Source: Calditrichia bacterium
Lineage (GTDB): Bacteria > Calditrichota > Calditrichia > Calditrichales > Calditrichaceae
DNA: 28,568 nucleotides
Reading direction: 5' to 3'
Assembly: GCA_027039465.1 (NCBI GenBank)
Contig: JALWEA010000426.1
Location: 1 to 28,568, forward strand
Positions 16,356 to 23,750 of the stretch are shown one piece after another. Made by a program: the position numbers and the translations under genes. The notes under the pieces were generated by a model. The model was given only the letters and a program-made list of their open reading frames with translations. It did no database searches and was not told the origin of the DNA. Numbering within the stretch: position 1 is the stretch's first letter; the number at the start of each line of letters is the position of its first letter.

Positions 16356-18464
16356 TTAACGCATTAAAACCATCTTACGGGTTTGCATTTGATTATTTGC
16401 CCGCAAGCGATAAAAATAAATACCCGAAGCCAAATCGGAGCCGTCAAATTTAACTTGATACTCGTGATTTGTTTGAACCGGGGCGTTAAACAGTGTCTGC
16501 ACCAAGCGTCCGTTCACATCAAATATCTGCAAGAGTGCTTTACCCGCTTTGGCTACATGAAATTTAATCGTTGTACTCGGATTAAAGGGATTCGGATAAT
16601 TCTGCATTAAAGCAAACCCACTCGCTGTTAAATTCGATGCCGGATCATCAATGGCTTCAGGTCCAAAGTCAGAAGCTTCGCCTACCCAAATTCTGTTTGT
16701 ACGATAGGTGTAAGCGTCCTGATCATTTTGGCCAACAGGCTGATTAGGATCCACTTCGCAGTAAGCAAAATAAACGGTTCCGTTGTTTTTCGAGGCGGCA
16801 TGACGCACTGCTTTTAGTTCGTATTCATCCACATGTTGTGTTTGGGTCACATTCATTTTTTCCGTCCAATTAACGCCGCCGTCCGTAGAACGGGAGACAA
16901 AAACATCGGCTTTCAACAAAATGCCTTCATTGGGATTCCCGTAACGGCTCTTTTCAGCCGCTTCGATATTTTTATGAGGCCGGTCCAGCCATGTTGCATA
17001 AATATTGCCTTGTTCGTCTACCGATAAATCCGCTTCCGAATCAAAAAACAAATTATCATCCACACCTTCTATGGACGAATCTCCAACAAAAAATCCGTTA
17101 TTGATAGCCACATGATGGTCTTCAAAATTTTCGCCTTCATCGGAGCTTTTGGCAACATGCAAACCGCATTGGTGCCAATCGCGATAATAACTTTCTTCGG
17201 TTGCCCACGGGCCCCAAGTAATATCAAAGGCAACGTAAATTTTATTATCATTTGTCACAATCGCATCCACCGAGTGGTTGTTGGGGATGGCCACGTAAGC
17301 CGGGCCTTCGTAAATAACCATTGTAGTGTCGTTGGGATCATTAGGATTAGCCGGGACAAAAATGGAATCGTCTTTTGTAATGGTTTCAGGAATGCCAAGT
17401 TCAGCCCAGGAGACTTCTCTGGGACCGGTCCACGTTTTCCCGAAATCATGGGTGGTCATTACCATAAGGCGTAATTCACTCAAATAAAACGTATTACCGG
17501 GATGCGGCCCTTGATGGCCGACGCCTACACAAACACCGAAACCGCTGCTATTCATTGAGATAGCCGGATAGATGAAAAAATTCATGGTATCGATAACCGT
17601 AGGATTGGTTTCAATCGTCCAACCCAAAGTGGGATCATCGGACTCGGCATTCAAGATCACATATTCATAAGGTTGGCTTTCGCCTTCAATGGTCCAGTTA
17701 CGATATGCGCCGATATAGTGATATTTATCATTGGCATCCTTCACAATTTCCACAGGGCCGTTCCATAAACGATTTTCAGCGAAGTTGTAGTGCTGGTAAC
17801 CTTCATCCATTCTTGTTGAAGCCGTCCATGCGCCGCCATTGTCTCCGTAGGAACCGTAATCCGTAATCAAATAGGGATGTGAAATTGCCGGAGAATGTTG
17901 CGCATCGCCGCTGACATACTGATTGAAATGAATAAACGGTCGATCCAAAGCAACAGCACCAGGATAACGCCCACCTACGGTACCTTCATACAAATCCTGG
18001 TTTAATTCCACATAACGATAAAAAGATGCATTATTCAATCCATTAGCCACATCAACGGTAGTGGCACCGATAATACCTGTTGCTTGGGTGGCCAGAATGT
18101 ACTGTCGATAGCCTGCTACTAAAAAATCCACATCAACGCCAACCGCATCCGTACCGGAAAAGCGATCGATCGATCGAATGGCCGTATTTAACCAGCCAAA
18201 GCCGTTACGCGATGAATCGATTTTAAAAATCACGGAATGACCCGTTTCGATTTTATCTGTGGCCATAATGGTTTTTTGCAGTGAAGCGTTGTTTGGCTGG
18301 AGGGGAACTTTGGCTTGTTCAAGTTTGGGAATATTAAAATCTTGGATCTTTACAAGTTTTTTTTCGGCTTTAAAAAACCGATGATGGTCAATTTCCAGGT
18401 TTTTATCCGTTGCAAATGTTGCGGTAATAAAAACCATAATAAAAAGGATAGTAAAAAAACGCAC
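16356..18464 (-). CDS. Secreted sialidase-fold-like (Asp-box) protein with T9SS sorting tail, paralog 2
   Basis: A 702-residue exported protein, first gene of a two-gene unit with its paralog. The signal peptide is about 1-19 (RFFTILFIMVFITATFA). Asp-box-like strings (TTHDFGKTW, STDGGVNW) and YATWLDRPH sit in a propeller-like middle region. The T9SS type A tail is clear (NYPNPFNPSTT, FDVNGRLV, SGIYFYRLRA, ending RKMVLMR). The GTG at 18464 is chosen as start because AGGAGG (18472-18477) lies 7 nt upstream; the in-frame GTG at 18470 is only 1 nt from it. The shared block GGRYPGAVALDRPFIHFNQY has no function that I recognise. A promoter in the AT-rich 279-bp gap upstream is expected, but I could not pick one with confidence. 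Confidence 0.84.
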   Translation of the reverse strand: MRFFTILFIMVFITATFATDKNLEIDHHRFFKAEKKLVKIQDFNIPKLEQAKVPLQPNNASLQKTIMATDKIETGHSVIFKIDSSRNGFGWLNTAIRSIDRFSGTDAVGVDVDFLVAGYRQYILATQATGIIGATTVDVANGLNNASFYRYVELNQDLYEGTVGGRYPGAVALDRPFIHFNQYVSGDAQHSPAISHPYLITDYGSYGDNGGAWTASTRMDEGYQHYNFAENRLWNGPVEIVKDANDKYHYIGAYRNWTIEGESQPYEYVILNAESDDPTLGWTIETNPTVIDTMNFFIYPAISMNSSGFGVCVGVGHQGPHPGNTFYLSELRLMVMTTHDFGKTWTGPREVSWAELGIPETITKDDSIFVPANPNDPNDTTMVIYEGPAYVAIPNNHSVDAIVTNDNKIYVAFDITWGPWATEESYYRDWHQCGLHVAKSSDEGENFEDHHVAINNGFFVGDSSIEGVDDNLFFDSEADLSVDEQGNIYATWLDRPHKNIEAAEKSRYGNPNEGILLKADVFVSRSTDGGVNWTEKMNVTQTQHVDEYELKAVRHAASKNNGTVYFAYCEVDPNQPVGQNDQDAYTYRTNRIWVGEASDFGPEAIDDPASNLTASGFALMQNYPNPFNPSTTIKFHVAKAGKALLQIFDVNGRLVQTLFNAPVQTNHEYQVKFDGSDLASGIYFYRLRANNQMQTRKMVLMR

Positions 18465-18743
18465 GCTCACTCCTCCTGCTTTTATTAAACTTTTTTACGA
18501 TTGTTAAAGAATATACAGAAATGCAATGGGACAAAATGCTTTCCCTCACAAAATGATTTAATTTTTCTTTTATAATTAAATTTTATTTTTTATTGATTCC
18601 TTATAACGAAATTCAATTTAAGGATTTGACAGGTAAGAATGCAACTCAATTCCGAGTTTTTAACAAGAATTTTTTAGGTGGAAAAATTTAGATGACCAAT
18701 ATTAACATTTTTAAGGAAAGTCTGTAAACAAAATCGATTTCAT

Positions 18744-19082
18744 TTATTTAAAAATATCCGGATAGACCATGCCTATTTTTTTCAGATCTTCTTCACTGAG
18801 AAAATCGAATTCGATACCGATCTGAAATGTTCTTTCGCTAATGGGTTTATTGTTTTTAATGGTCCCCATTGCTTTGACGACATCCGCACCGATACCCATT
18901 GTCAATTCGATACGATCTCCGACATTCATATTATAAAATGTTTCGATGGAAACCCCTGTTTTACTAATATCCAAGGTTTTGGCCACACCCTGACTAATCA
19001 CCTGTTTATTTTCATCAAAAAGTTGATAGGATAATAAATTTTCCGATTCAAAACGTTTTGCACCGCGGGCTTCAAACTTCAA
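18744..19082 (-). CDS. PilZ-domain protein, probable c-di-GMP receptor
   Basis: A 112-residue single-domain protein. The two hallmark c-di-GMP-binding motifs are present: RxxxR as Arg6-GAK-Arg10, and DxSxxG as Asp38-Ile-Ser40-Lys-Thr-Gly43. A beta-barrel-like remainder follows (GDRIELTMGIG, then AMGTIKNN, then FQIGIEFDFL). PilZ proteins bind cyclic di-GMP and tune motility, adhesion or export of surface polymers. The start is a TTG 9 nt after AAGGAG. It stands alone between the nuclease unit and the secreted pair, so its target is not shown by context, although surface proteins on the same strand make an adhesion-linked role plausible. That last point is inference. Confidence 0.85.
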   Translation of the reverse strand: MKFEARGAKRFESENLLSYQLFDENKQVISQGVAKTLDISKTGVSIETFYNMNVGDRIELTMGIGADVVKAMGTIKNNKPISERTFQIGIEFDFLSEEDLKKIGMVYPDIFK

Positions 19083-19283
19083 TTTTTACCACTCCTTGTT
19101 TATTTTGAATTTTACCCAATTCGGGATCCCAATCGTTACTTAATAAAAACCTAATTTACGAGTTCGTTACCGTATTGTTTTGTTTGTTCACCGACTAAGT
19201 TCACTTTTGCCCCCGCAGGCAGAGCAGAGAAGGCGTCAAGTAAAGCTCACTTTAGGAATTTTAAATAATTTCAAAACAGCTAA

Positions 19284-20231
19284 TCAATACATTTCACTAC
19301 CAAATCCAGATCTAGTAAGCCCCATACGATATCTATCCATAAAAGGTTCGTAATAATCTTTATGATCTAAATGAAAATGATCGCTGATCTGAGAGCAAGG
19401 TATATATCTTATATCCCAGTGTGTTATGTACCACATGCTCGCGCCATTAGAATAAAGCCCCATACCATCCTGCAATACTTTTTTTATTTCTTGTGGTGGT
19501 ACTATAGAATCATACTCATCTTTTGGGTATAAATAATCTGCAAAGACAATAAAATTCCCATGCTTATTGTCAAAATATACCGCCCTGGGCCTAATATAAT
19601 GCCTATCCCAGCTTTTTCTCTCAGGGAGTTTTATACTTTCGAGTTTGCGTATTATTTCTTCCACATCACTTAGTGCAGGAAAGGTATTTGCTGTTCGAGA
19701 GCTTAAGTATAAAAAATAGTCTTTGTAATTAGCAGCCCAAAAGGATGGAGATTGTGTATTGTAAATTTTCCAGCTAAATAATTTTGAACTTTTTGGGAAA
19801 AATATGCTGATCAAAGGGAAAGTAGCTGGGGTGTTGAGGCGTTTTTCTATTTCTATACTATCCCAATATCTCATCATAATTTTACCTTTACTTTCTATTT
19901 CTTTAAATCGTCTTAACACGGCAGCGGATGGTTGAGTTGAGCATACAAGAAGGAAACCCTGAGCATCCACTGCTTGGCAGGCATCTACAATACCATTAAT
20001 ATCGCTTAGACCAACAGACTTCCCTGATTTTGCATAATGTTTACAACTAACTAGCCATTTTCTTTCAAAGGGCGCAAGGGGGCCATCTGATTTTTCTATC
20101 ACCACAAGATCACGACCTGCATCTGGACCTACACCAGTCCAATGTACTTCAAATCCGCAGCGAATTAAAAGCTCTCTAATAAGTTGTTCAAATTTTATTC
20201 CGTCTGTAGGAAGTTCAGAAAAATCTATCAT
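19284..20231 (-). CDS. Mrr-like PD-(D/E)XK restriction endonuclease-type protein
   Basis: A 315-residue protein. Residues about 10-125 form a type-IV/Mrr-like nuclease core: FEQLIRELLIRCGF with Glu15, GPDAGRDLVV with Asp37 and Asp41, then WLVSCKHYAKSGKSVG with Lys64. The usual Q/E before the CK motif is Ser62 here, which may alter metal binding. The C-terminal half (about 150-315, aromatic-rich, FWAANYKDYFLYLSS and WYITHWDIRYIPC) matches nothing that I know and could be a specificity or sensor domain. It overlaps the upstream small gene by 4 nt (ATGA at 20228-20231), with AGAAGG 6 nt before the ATG. Codon use (ATA, AGA) and a more AT-rich composition than its neighbours suggest acquisition by transfer. 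Defence against foreign DNA is likely but unproven; no methyltransferase is adjacent. Confidence 0.8.
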   Translation of the reverse strand: MIDFSELPTDGIKFEQLIRELLIRCGFEVHWTGVGPDAGRDLVVIEKSDGPLAPFERKWLVSCKHYAKSGKSVGLSDINGIVDACQAVDAQGFLLVCSTQPSAAVLRRFKEIESKGKIMMRYWDSIEIEKRLNTPATFPLISIFFPKSSKLFSWKIYNTQSPSFWAANYKDYFLYLSSRTANTFPALSDVEEIIRKLESIKLPERKSWDRHYIRPRAVYFDNKHGNFIVFADYLYPKDEYDSIVPPQEIKKVLQDGMGLYSNGASMWYITHWDIRYIPCSQISDHFHLDHKDYYEPFMDRYRMGLTRSGFGSEMY

Positions 20232-20563
20232 TTCAATCCTTCTTTTCTTACGCCTACCGTTTTCTTATTTTGACTGTCGCTATTCTCAATTGTTAGAATT
20301 TTACGCAGCTCCGGCGTTAACAGATGGGGCGGAATTTCAATGTATTGCAACTCATTTACGATCACATCCACTTTATTTTGCGCTTTGGCGGTTCTATTCA
20401 AATACAAAAATAATTGATCCCTGTAACGTACCAGTCCCCCTCGGAAATAACCCCGAGCATACTTTACCTGAATGGAAAGTTTTTCCAATAAATCCAACAA
20501 GGCTTCGAGCCGTTTTTCGTCTTCTTGCTCGCCCTTATTCTTTTGCTTTTTAGGTACGGCCAA
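20228..20563 (-). CDS. Small conserved protein of unknown function upstream of the Mrr-like nuclease
   Basis: A 111-residue soluble protein with a Lys/Gln/Glu-rich N-terminus (about 1-18), an amphipathic segment (KRLEALLDLLEKLSIQVKYA), then RGYFRGGLVRYRDQLFLYLN. It is followed by a helix-rich part and IPPHLLTPELRKIL. The GYFxGGxxRxRDxxxxxLN pattern recalls small conserved proteins seen in Bacteroidota and related phyla, but I know no function. The start is a TTG with GGGGA 7 nt upstream. Its stop overlaps the nuclease start by 4 nt, so translation is probably coupled. It may be the older core gene into which the nuclease was inserted downstream, or a true partner. Confidence 0.7.
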   Translation of the reverse strand: MAVPKKQKNKGEQEDEKRLEALLDLLEKLSIQVKYARGYFRGGLVRYRDQLFLYLNRTAKAQNKVDVIVNELQYIEIPPHLLTPELRKILTIENSDSQNKKTVGVRKEGLK

Positions 20564-20891
20564 ATATCTTTCCCCGTTAATTTTTATTTCCGAGAAACCT
20601 TTGAAAAATTAATTTGCGATATTTAACTCACCCCCTCATTCCCCCTCTCTTCTCCGAAGAGAGGGGGACGTAATACACTGATCAATATGGGCTTAGCCAT
20701 GATCAATGGGTGGGTTGAAATCAGCGCCAAATGTTCAAAAATTGAGAAAATCTTGAAATAAGGGCATTTTCTCAAAAGTTTCATTCAAATCAAAATCCAG
20801 TTAAAAACAAGATGACCTCATTCAATCGACGTAGCGATCGAAACAGACAGGTCGTCGACTAATTTGGTTTTACTAATCCATCAACCACCGA
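20564..20891. other. Gene-free intergenic stretch with a palindrome
   Basis: Between the guanylyltransferase stop and the small conserved gene I see no coding frame. It holds one palindrome (20641-20667) and otherwise AT-rich, unstructured sequence. No terminator with a T-tract is visible for the upstream operon, and no promoter for the small gene could be called with confidence. Confidence 0.6.
20641..20667. repeat. GC-rich palindrome (11-bp stem)
   Basis: CCCCCTCTCTT (20641-20651) pairs perfectly with AAGAGAGGGGG (20657-20667) around a CTCCG loop. It is preceded by ACTCACCCCCTCATT. The layout matches the palindromes at 310-335 and 573-600, and a type of dispersed pyrimidine/purine palindrome common in many genomes. 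There is no T-run after it in either orientation. Confidence 0.55.
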
Positions 20892-21968
20892 CTATAAATA
20901 TTTAGTCAATTTCTTGCGTTTAAGCTGGTCAACCACTTCTTTAACACGCTGTGAACTGTCTTTGCGACAAATCAATAAAGCATCTTCGGTTTCGACGACG
21001 GCCAAATTTTCCACATCAATTAATGCAACCAATTTATTCGGCGCATAAATTAAATTATTTTTGGCATCAATTACAACTTCATTTTCGGCCTTAATGGCAT
21101 TCCCAAATTTATCTTTGGGTGAGATGGCATAAGCGGCTTCCCAAGAGCCCAAATCGCTCCAAGTAAATTCCGCTTCAATAATGGAAACCGATTTGGCAAC
21201 TTCCATAACAGCGTAGTCAATGGATATAGATTTTATGCGCATGTACACATCTAAAATCGTGTCTTCCATTTTATCTGTGTCTACCGCCTGATAAATTTGA
21301 TCGAATCCTTCCGCCATTTCCGGTTGGTGCTCGGCAAATTCGCGCAGGATGGTAGACGTTTTCCAGATGAACATGCCACTGTTCCACAAAAAGTCGCCGC
21401 TCTTTAAAAATAATTTAGCTGTTTCGAGATTGGGTTTTTCGGCGAAAGTTTTTACTTTGTAAATCGTACGATTGCCGATGACGGCCAGCGGCTCTCCGCG
21501 TTGAATGTACCCGTAACCCGTTTCGGGATAAGTGGGTGTAATGCCAATGGTAACCAAGGAATCGCTATCCTGCGCATGCTTGACCGCGGTTTTAATGGTT
21601 TCTTGAAATTTATCGGTTTCTTTGATTAAATGATCGGCCGAAAGTACAATCATCGGTTCTTCCATTGAGGCTCTTTTACGAATGATTGCCGCCGCCAGCC
21701 CGATGCATGGTGCCGTGTTCTTGCCAAACGGCTCTGCGATGATGTTTTGTTTCGGAAGTTCGGGCAGATGTTGCGTAATGGGCTCAAGTAATTCCTGATT
21801 TGTAATTACCAAAATTTTATCGTCGGAAGTCAGGTCTTTGACACGCTCATAAGTTTGGCGGATCATTGATTTATCACCAACCAGATTAAGTAATTGCTTC
21901 GGATTTTTTTGTCTGCTTCTCGGCCAGAAACGGGTTCCGATTCCACCTGCCATCAAAACAACATGCAT
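20892..21968 (-). CDS. manC: Mannose-1-phosphate guanylyltransferase
   Basis: Makes GDP-mannose from GTP and mannose-1-phosphate in the cytoplasm, for polysaccharide, LPS or glycan synthesis. The 358 residues match the length of single-domain ManC/ManB-type enzymes without the isomerase domain. Visible motifs are the nucleotide-binding GGIGTRFWPRSR (8-19), PKQLL, AEPFGKNTAPCIGLAAA, the SADH motif, FLWNSGMFIW and TWSDLGSWEA. The ATG at 21968 is preferred to the one at 21980, because GGAGG lies 5 nt before it (the upstream ATG overlaps that site). It starts 14 bp after the TPR lipoprotein stops, as last gene of a four-gene run. No sugar isomerase or glycosyltransferase is adjacent. Confidence 0.93.
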   Translation of the reverse strand: MHVVLMAGGIGTRFWPRSRQKNPKQLLNLVGDKSMIRQTYERVKDLTSDDKILVITNQELLEPITQHLPELPKQNIIAEPFGKNTAPCIGLAAAIIRKRASMEEPMIVLSADHLIKETDKFQETIKTAVKHAQDSDSLVTIGITPTYPETGYGYIQRGEPLAVIGNRTIYKVKTFAEKPNLETAKLFLKSGDFLWNSGMFIWKTSTILREFAEHQPEMAEGFDQIYQAVDTDKMEDTILDVYMRIKSISIDYAVMEVAKSVSIIEAEFTWSDLGSWEAAYAISPKDKFGNAIKAENEVVIDAKNNLIYAPNKLVALIDVENLAVVETEDALLICRKDSSQRVKEVVDQLKRKKLTKYL

Positions 21969-21982
21969 CAACACCTCCATTA

Positions 21983-22909
21983 TTATTTTTGCGGATTTAT
22001 CAAAGCTAACATTTTCTTAGCGACCGCATTGTCGGGTTGCAATTCCAAAACCGTATTAAAAACCCTTCGCGCATTTTCGGTCTCTCCCTTTAAGATATAT
22101 GTTTCTCCCAAATTATTCAAGGCATCAATATAGCGCGGTTTAAGATTTAATGCTTTAAAGAACAAGCGAATTGCCAAATCGTACTTACCTTGCTGTTTAT
22201 AAAGATAACCGAGATTGTTGATCGCTTCCGGATAGTCTTTTTTGTAATGCAATGCCAATCGCAGATGCTTAAATGCACTATCGGGTTTGCCCTCATAATA
22301 ATAAATTACCGCCAAATTATTGTGCGCTTTGGCATAAGAAGAATCCATTTTTAAAACTTTTTCGTATCCTTTGATTTGCTCTACGGCATTGGGATCCATA
22401 TCCAGTTCTTCCGTCATGGAAAAGACTTTCCAGTTAAGCTTACCGGACATAATTTCATTAACTAACCTTAAATTATCCTTAGCGCGATCAAATTGGGGAT
22501 TCAATTCCAAGGCTTTTTGCAAATATTTCTTGGCTTCCGGAAATCGGTTCAACAGAAACAACGTATAGCCCGCATTATTCCAGGCTTGATAATAGGTTGA
22601 GTCGAGTTGGATTGCTTTTTGGAATTCATTTAGCGCCTGTTCCAAATGATTTTCTTTTTTTAATACCACGCCAATGTAATTATGCGCTTCCGGTACTTTG
22701 GGATTTAGTTTAAGGACCTGCCGCCATTTCAGAAGAGCCAAGGAATCTTTTCCGTTGCCAAACAAAATTAATCCTTCACCGATCAGGCTATCCACCTTAG
22801 CGGCGATTTCGGCTTCGGATGGAGCTTTGGGAGTAATTTTTGCGGTGGGTTTAAAAACGGCGCATGAAGCCAAAAATACGGCGAGTATCAAAAGTGTTAA
22901 ATAACGCAT
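21983..22909 (-). CDS. TPR-repeat lipoprotein
   Basis: A 308-residue lipoprotein. The signal sequence ends in a lipobox (LASC, Cys16), so it is probably anchored in a membrane on the periplasmic side. It has at least five tetratricopeptide repeats, at about 48-82 (KWRQVLKLNPK), 83-116 (EFQKAIQLDST), 117-150 (YLQKALELNPQ), 194-228 (HLRLALHYKK) and 230-297 (FFKALNLKPR, FNTVLELQP). Such repeats form protein-binding superhelices, often scaffolds for envelope assembly. AAGGAGG lies 5 nt before the ATG. It sits 34 bp after dapF and 14 bp before the manC-like gene. The partner is unknown. Confidence 0.88.
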   Translation of the reverse strand: MRYLTLLILAVFLASCAVFKPTAKITPKAPSEAEIAAKVDSLIGEGLILFGNGKDSLALLKWRQVLKLNPKVPEAHNYIGVVLKKENHLEQALNEFQKAIQLDSTYYQAWNNAGYTLFLLNRFPEAKKYLQKALELNPQFDRAKDNLRLVNEIMSGKLNWKVFSMTEELDMDPNAVEQIKGYEKVLKMDSSYAKAHNNLAVIYYYEGKPDSAFKHLRLALHYKKDYPEAINNLGYLYKQQGKYDLAIRLFFKALNLKPRYIDALNNLGETYILKGETENARRVFNTVLELQPDNAVAKKMLALINPQK

Positions 22910-22943
22910 ACGTACCTCCTTAATTTAATGATTTACCCGGAGG

Positions 22944-23750
22944 TCATAACTGAATTTTGCCGGTAAAAACGATTGTGGCCGGGCCCGTTAACATTATTCG
23001 GCCTTTTTGCCCGGATACTTTAAGAATCCCGCCTTTGGTCTCCATAAAAAGCTCTGAGGGCAGATGGGGATTGTTTTGCCAAAGGAGCATAGCGCAGGCG
23101 GTAACGCCCGTACCGCAGGAAAGAGTTTCCGCTTCCACACCGCGTTCGTAAGTTCGCACTTTAAATCGATTATCAGCTATTTTTTGAATAATATTTACAT
23201 TGGTGCCAAATTTAAATACCGGATGACGGCGCAACGACGGTGCAAACTCGAGTAGATTCAGTTCATCAATCGACTTATCGGTTGCTAACACGAGATGAGG
23301 TACGCCGGTGTTAAAATAACCGACCAAGCGTAAACCGTCCGGTACGGGAAGCTGTTTCAAATCAGGCGTTGTGTCCCGGCTTTTACCTGTTAAAATTTCT
23401 ACTGAGATTGTTTGATCTTTATTAAACCAAACTTGATGCCGTCCGTCTCTGGCTTGAATTTGCAAATCTTTTCCGGAGTTAAATAAATTTTCTTCCAGCG
23501 CATAACGGGCAGCGGCCCGCAATCCGTTACCGCACATTTCCCCTTCGGAGCCGTCCGCGTTAAAGTAAATCATATTTAATTGCCCGGCTTCGCGTTCTCC
23601 GATAAAAATTAATCCGTCCGCACCAATTCCCCAATGCCGGTCGCAAAGAAAACGAATTTTTTGCGGTGTGAGAATATTGAGATCGATAAAACGATTATCA
23701 AACACAATGAAGTCGTTGCCGGTAGCCTGTATTTTTGTAAAGGGAATCAT
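22944..23750 (-). CDS. dapF: Diaminopimelate epimerase
   Basis: Converts LL- to meso-diaminopimelate in lysine and peptidoglycan precursor synthesis. At 268 residues it has the usual family length. The two active-site cysteines are in their expected settings, Cys73 in EMCGNGLRAAARY and Cys212 in ETLSCGTGVTACA, with ERGVEAET just before the second. The N-terminal FTKIQATGNDFIV and GADGLIFI motifs are also typical. It overlaps the upstream lipoprotein gene by 4 nt (23747-23750, ATGA), indicating translational coupling. It stands apart from other lysine genes, which is common. Confidence 0.96.
   Translation of the reverse strand: MIPFTKIQATGNDFIVFDNRFIDLNILTPQKIRFLCDRHWGIGADGLIFIGEREAGQLNMIYFNADGSEGEMCGNGLRAAARYALEENLFNSGKDLQIQARDGRHQVWFNKDQTISVEILTGKSRDTTPDLKQLPVPDGLRLVGYFNTGVPHLVLATDKSIDELNLLEFAPSLRRHPVFKFGTNVNIIQKIADNRFKVRTYERGVEAETLSCGTGVTACAMLLWQNNPHLPSELFMETKGGILKVSGQKGRIMLTGPATIVFTGKIQL

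Noticed and set aside
18471..18743. Possible promoter for the tandem secreted pair
   Set aside because: The region is AT-rich, and several partial -10 and -35 matches exist, but none has acceptable spacing with both elements.
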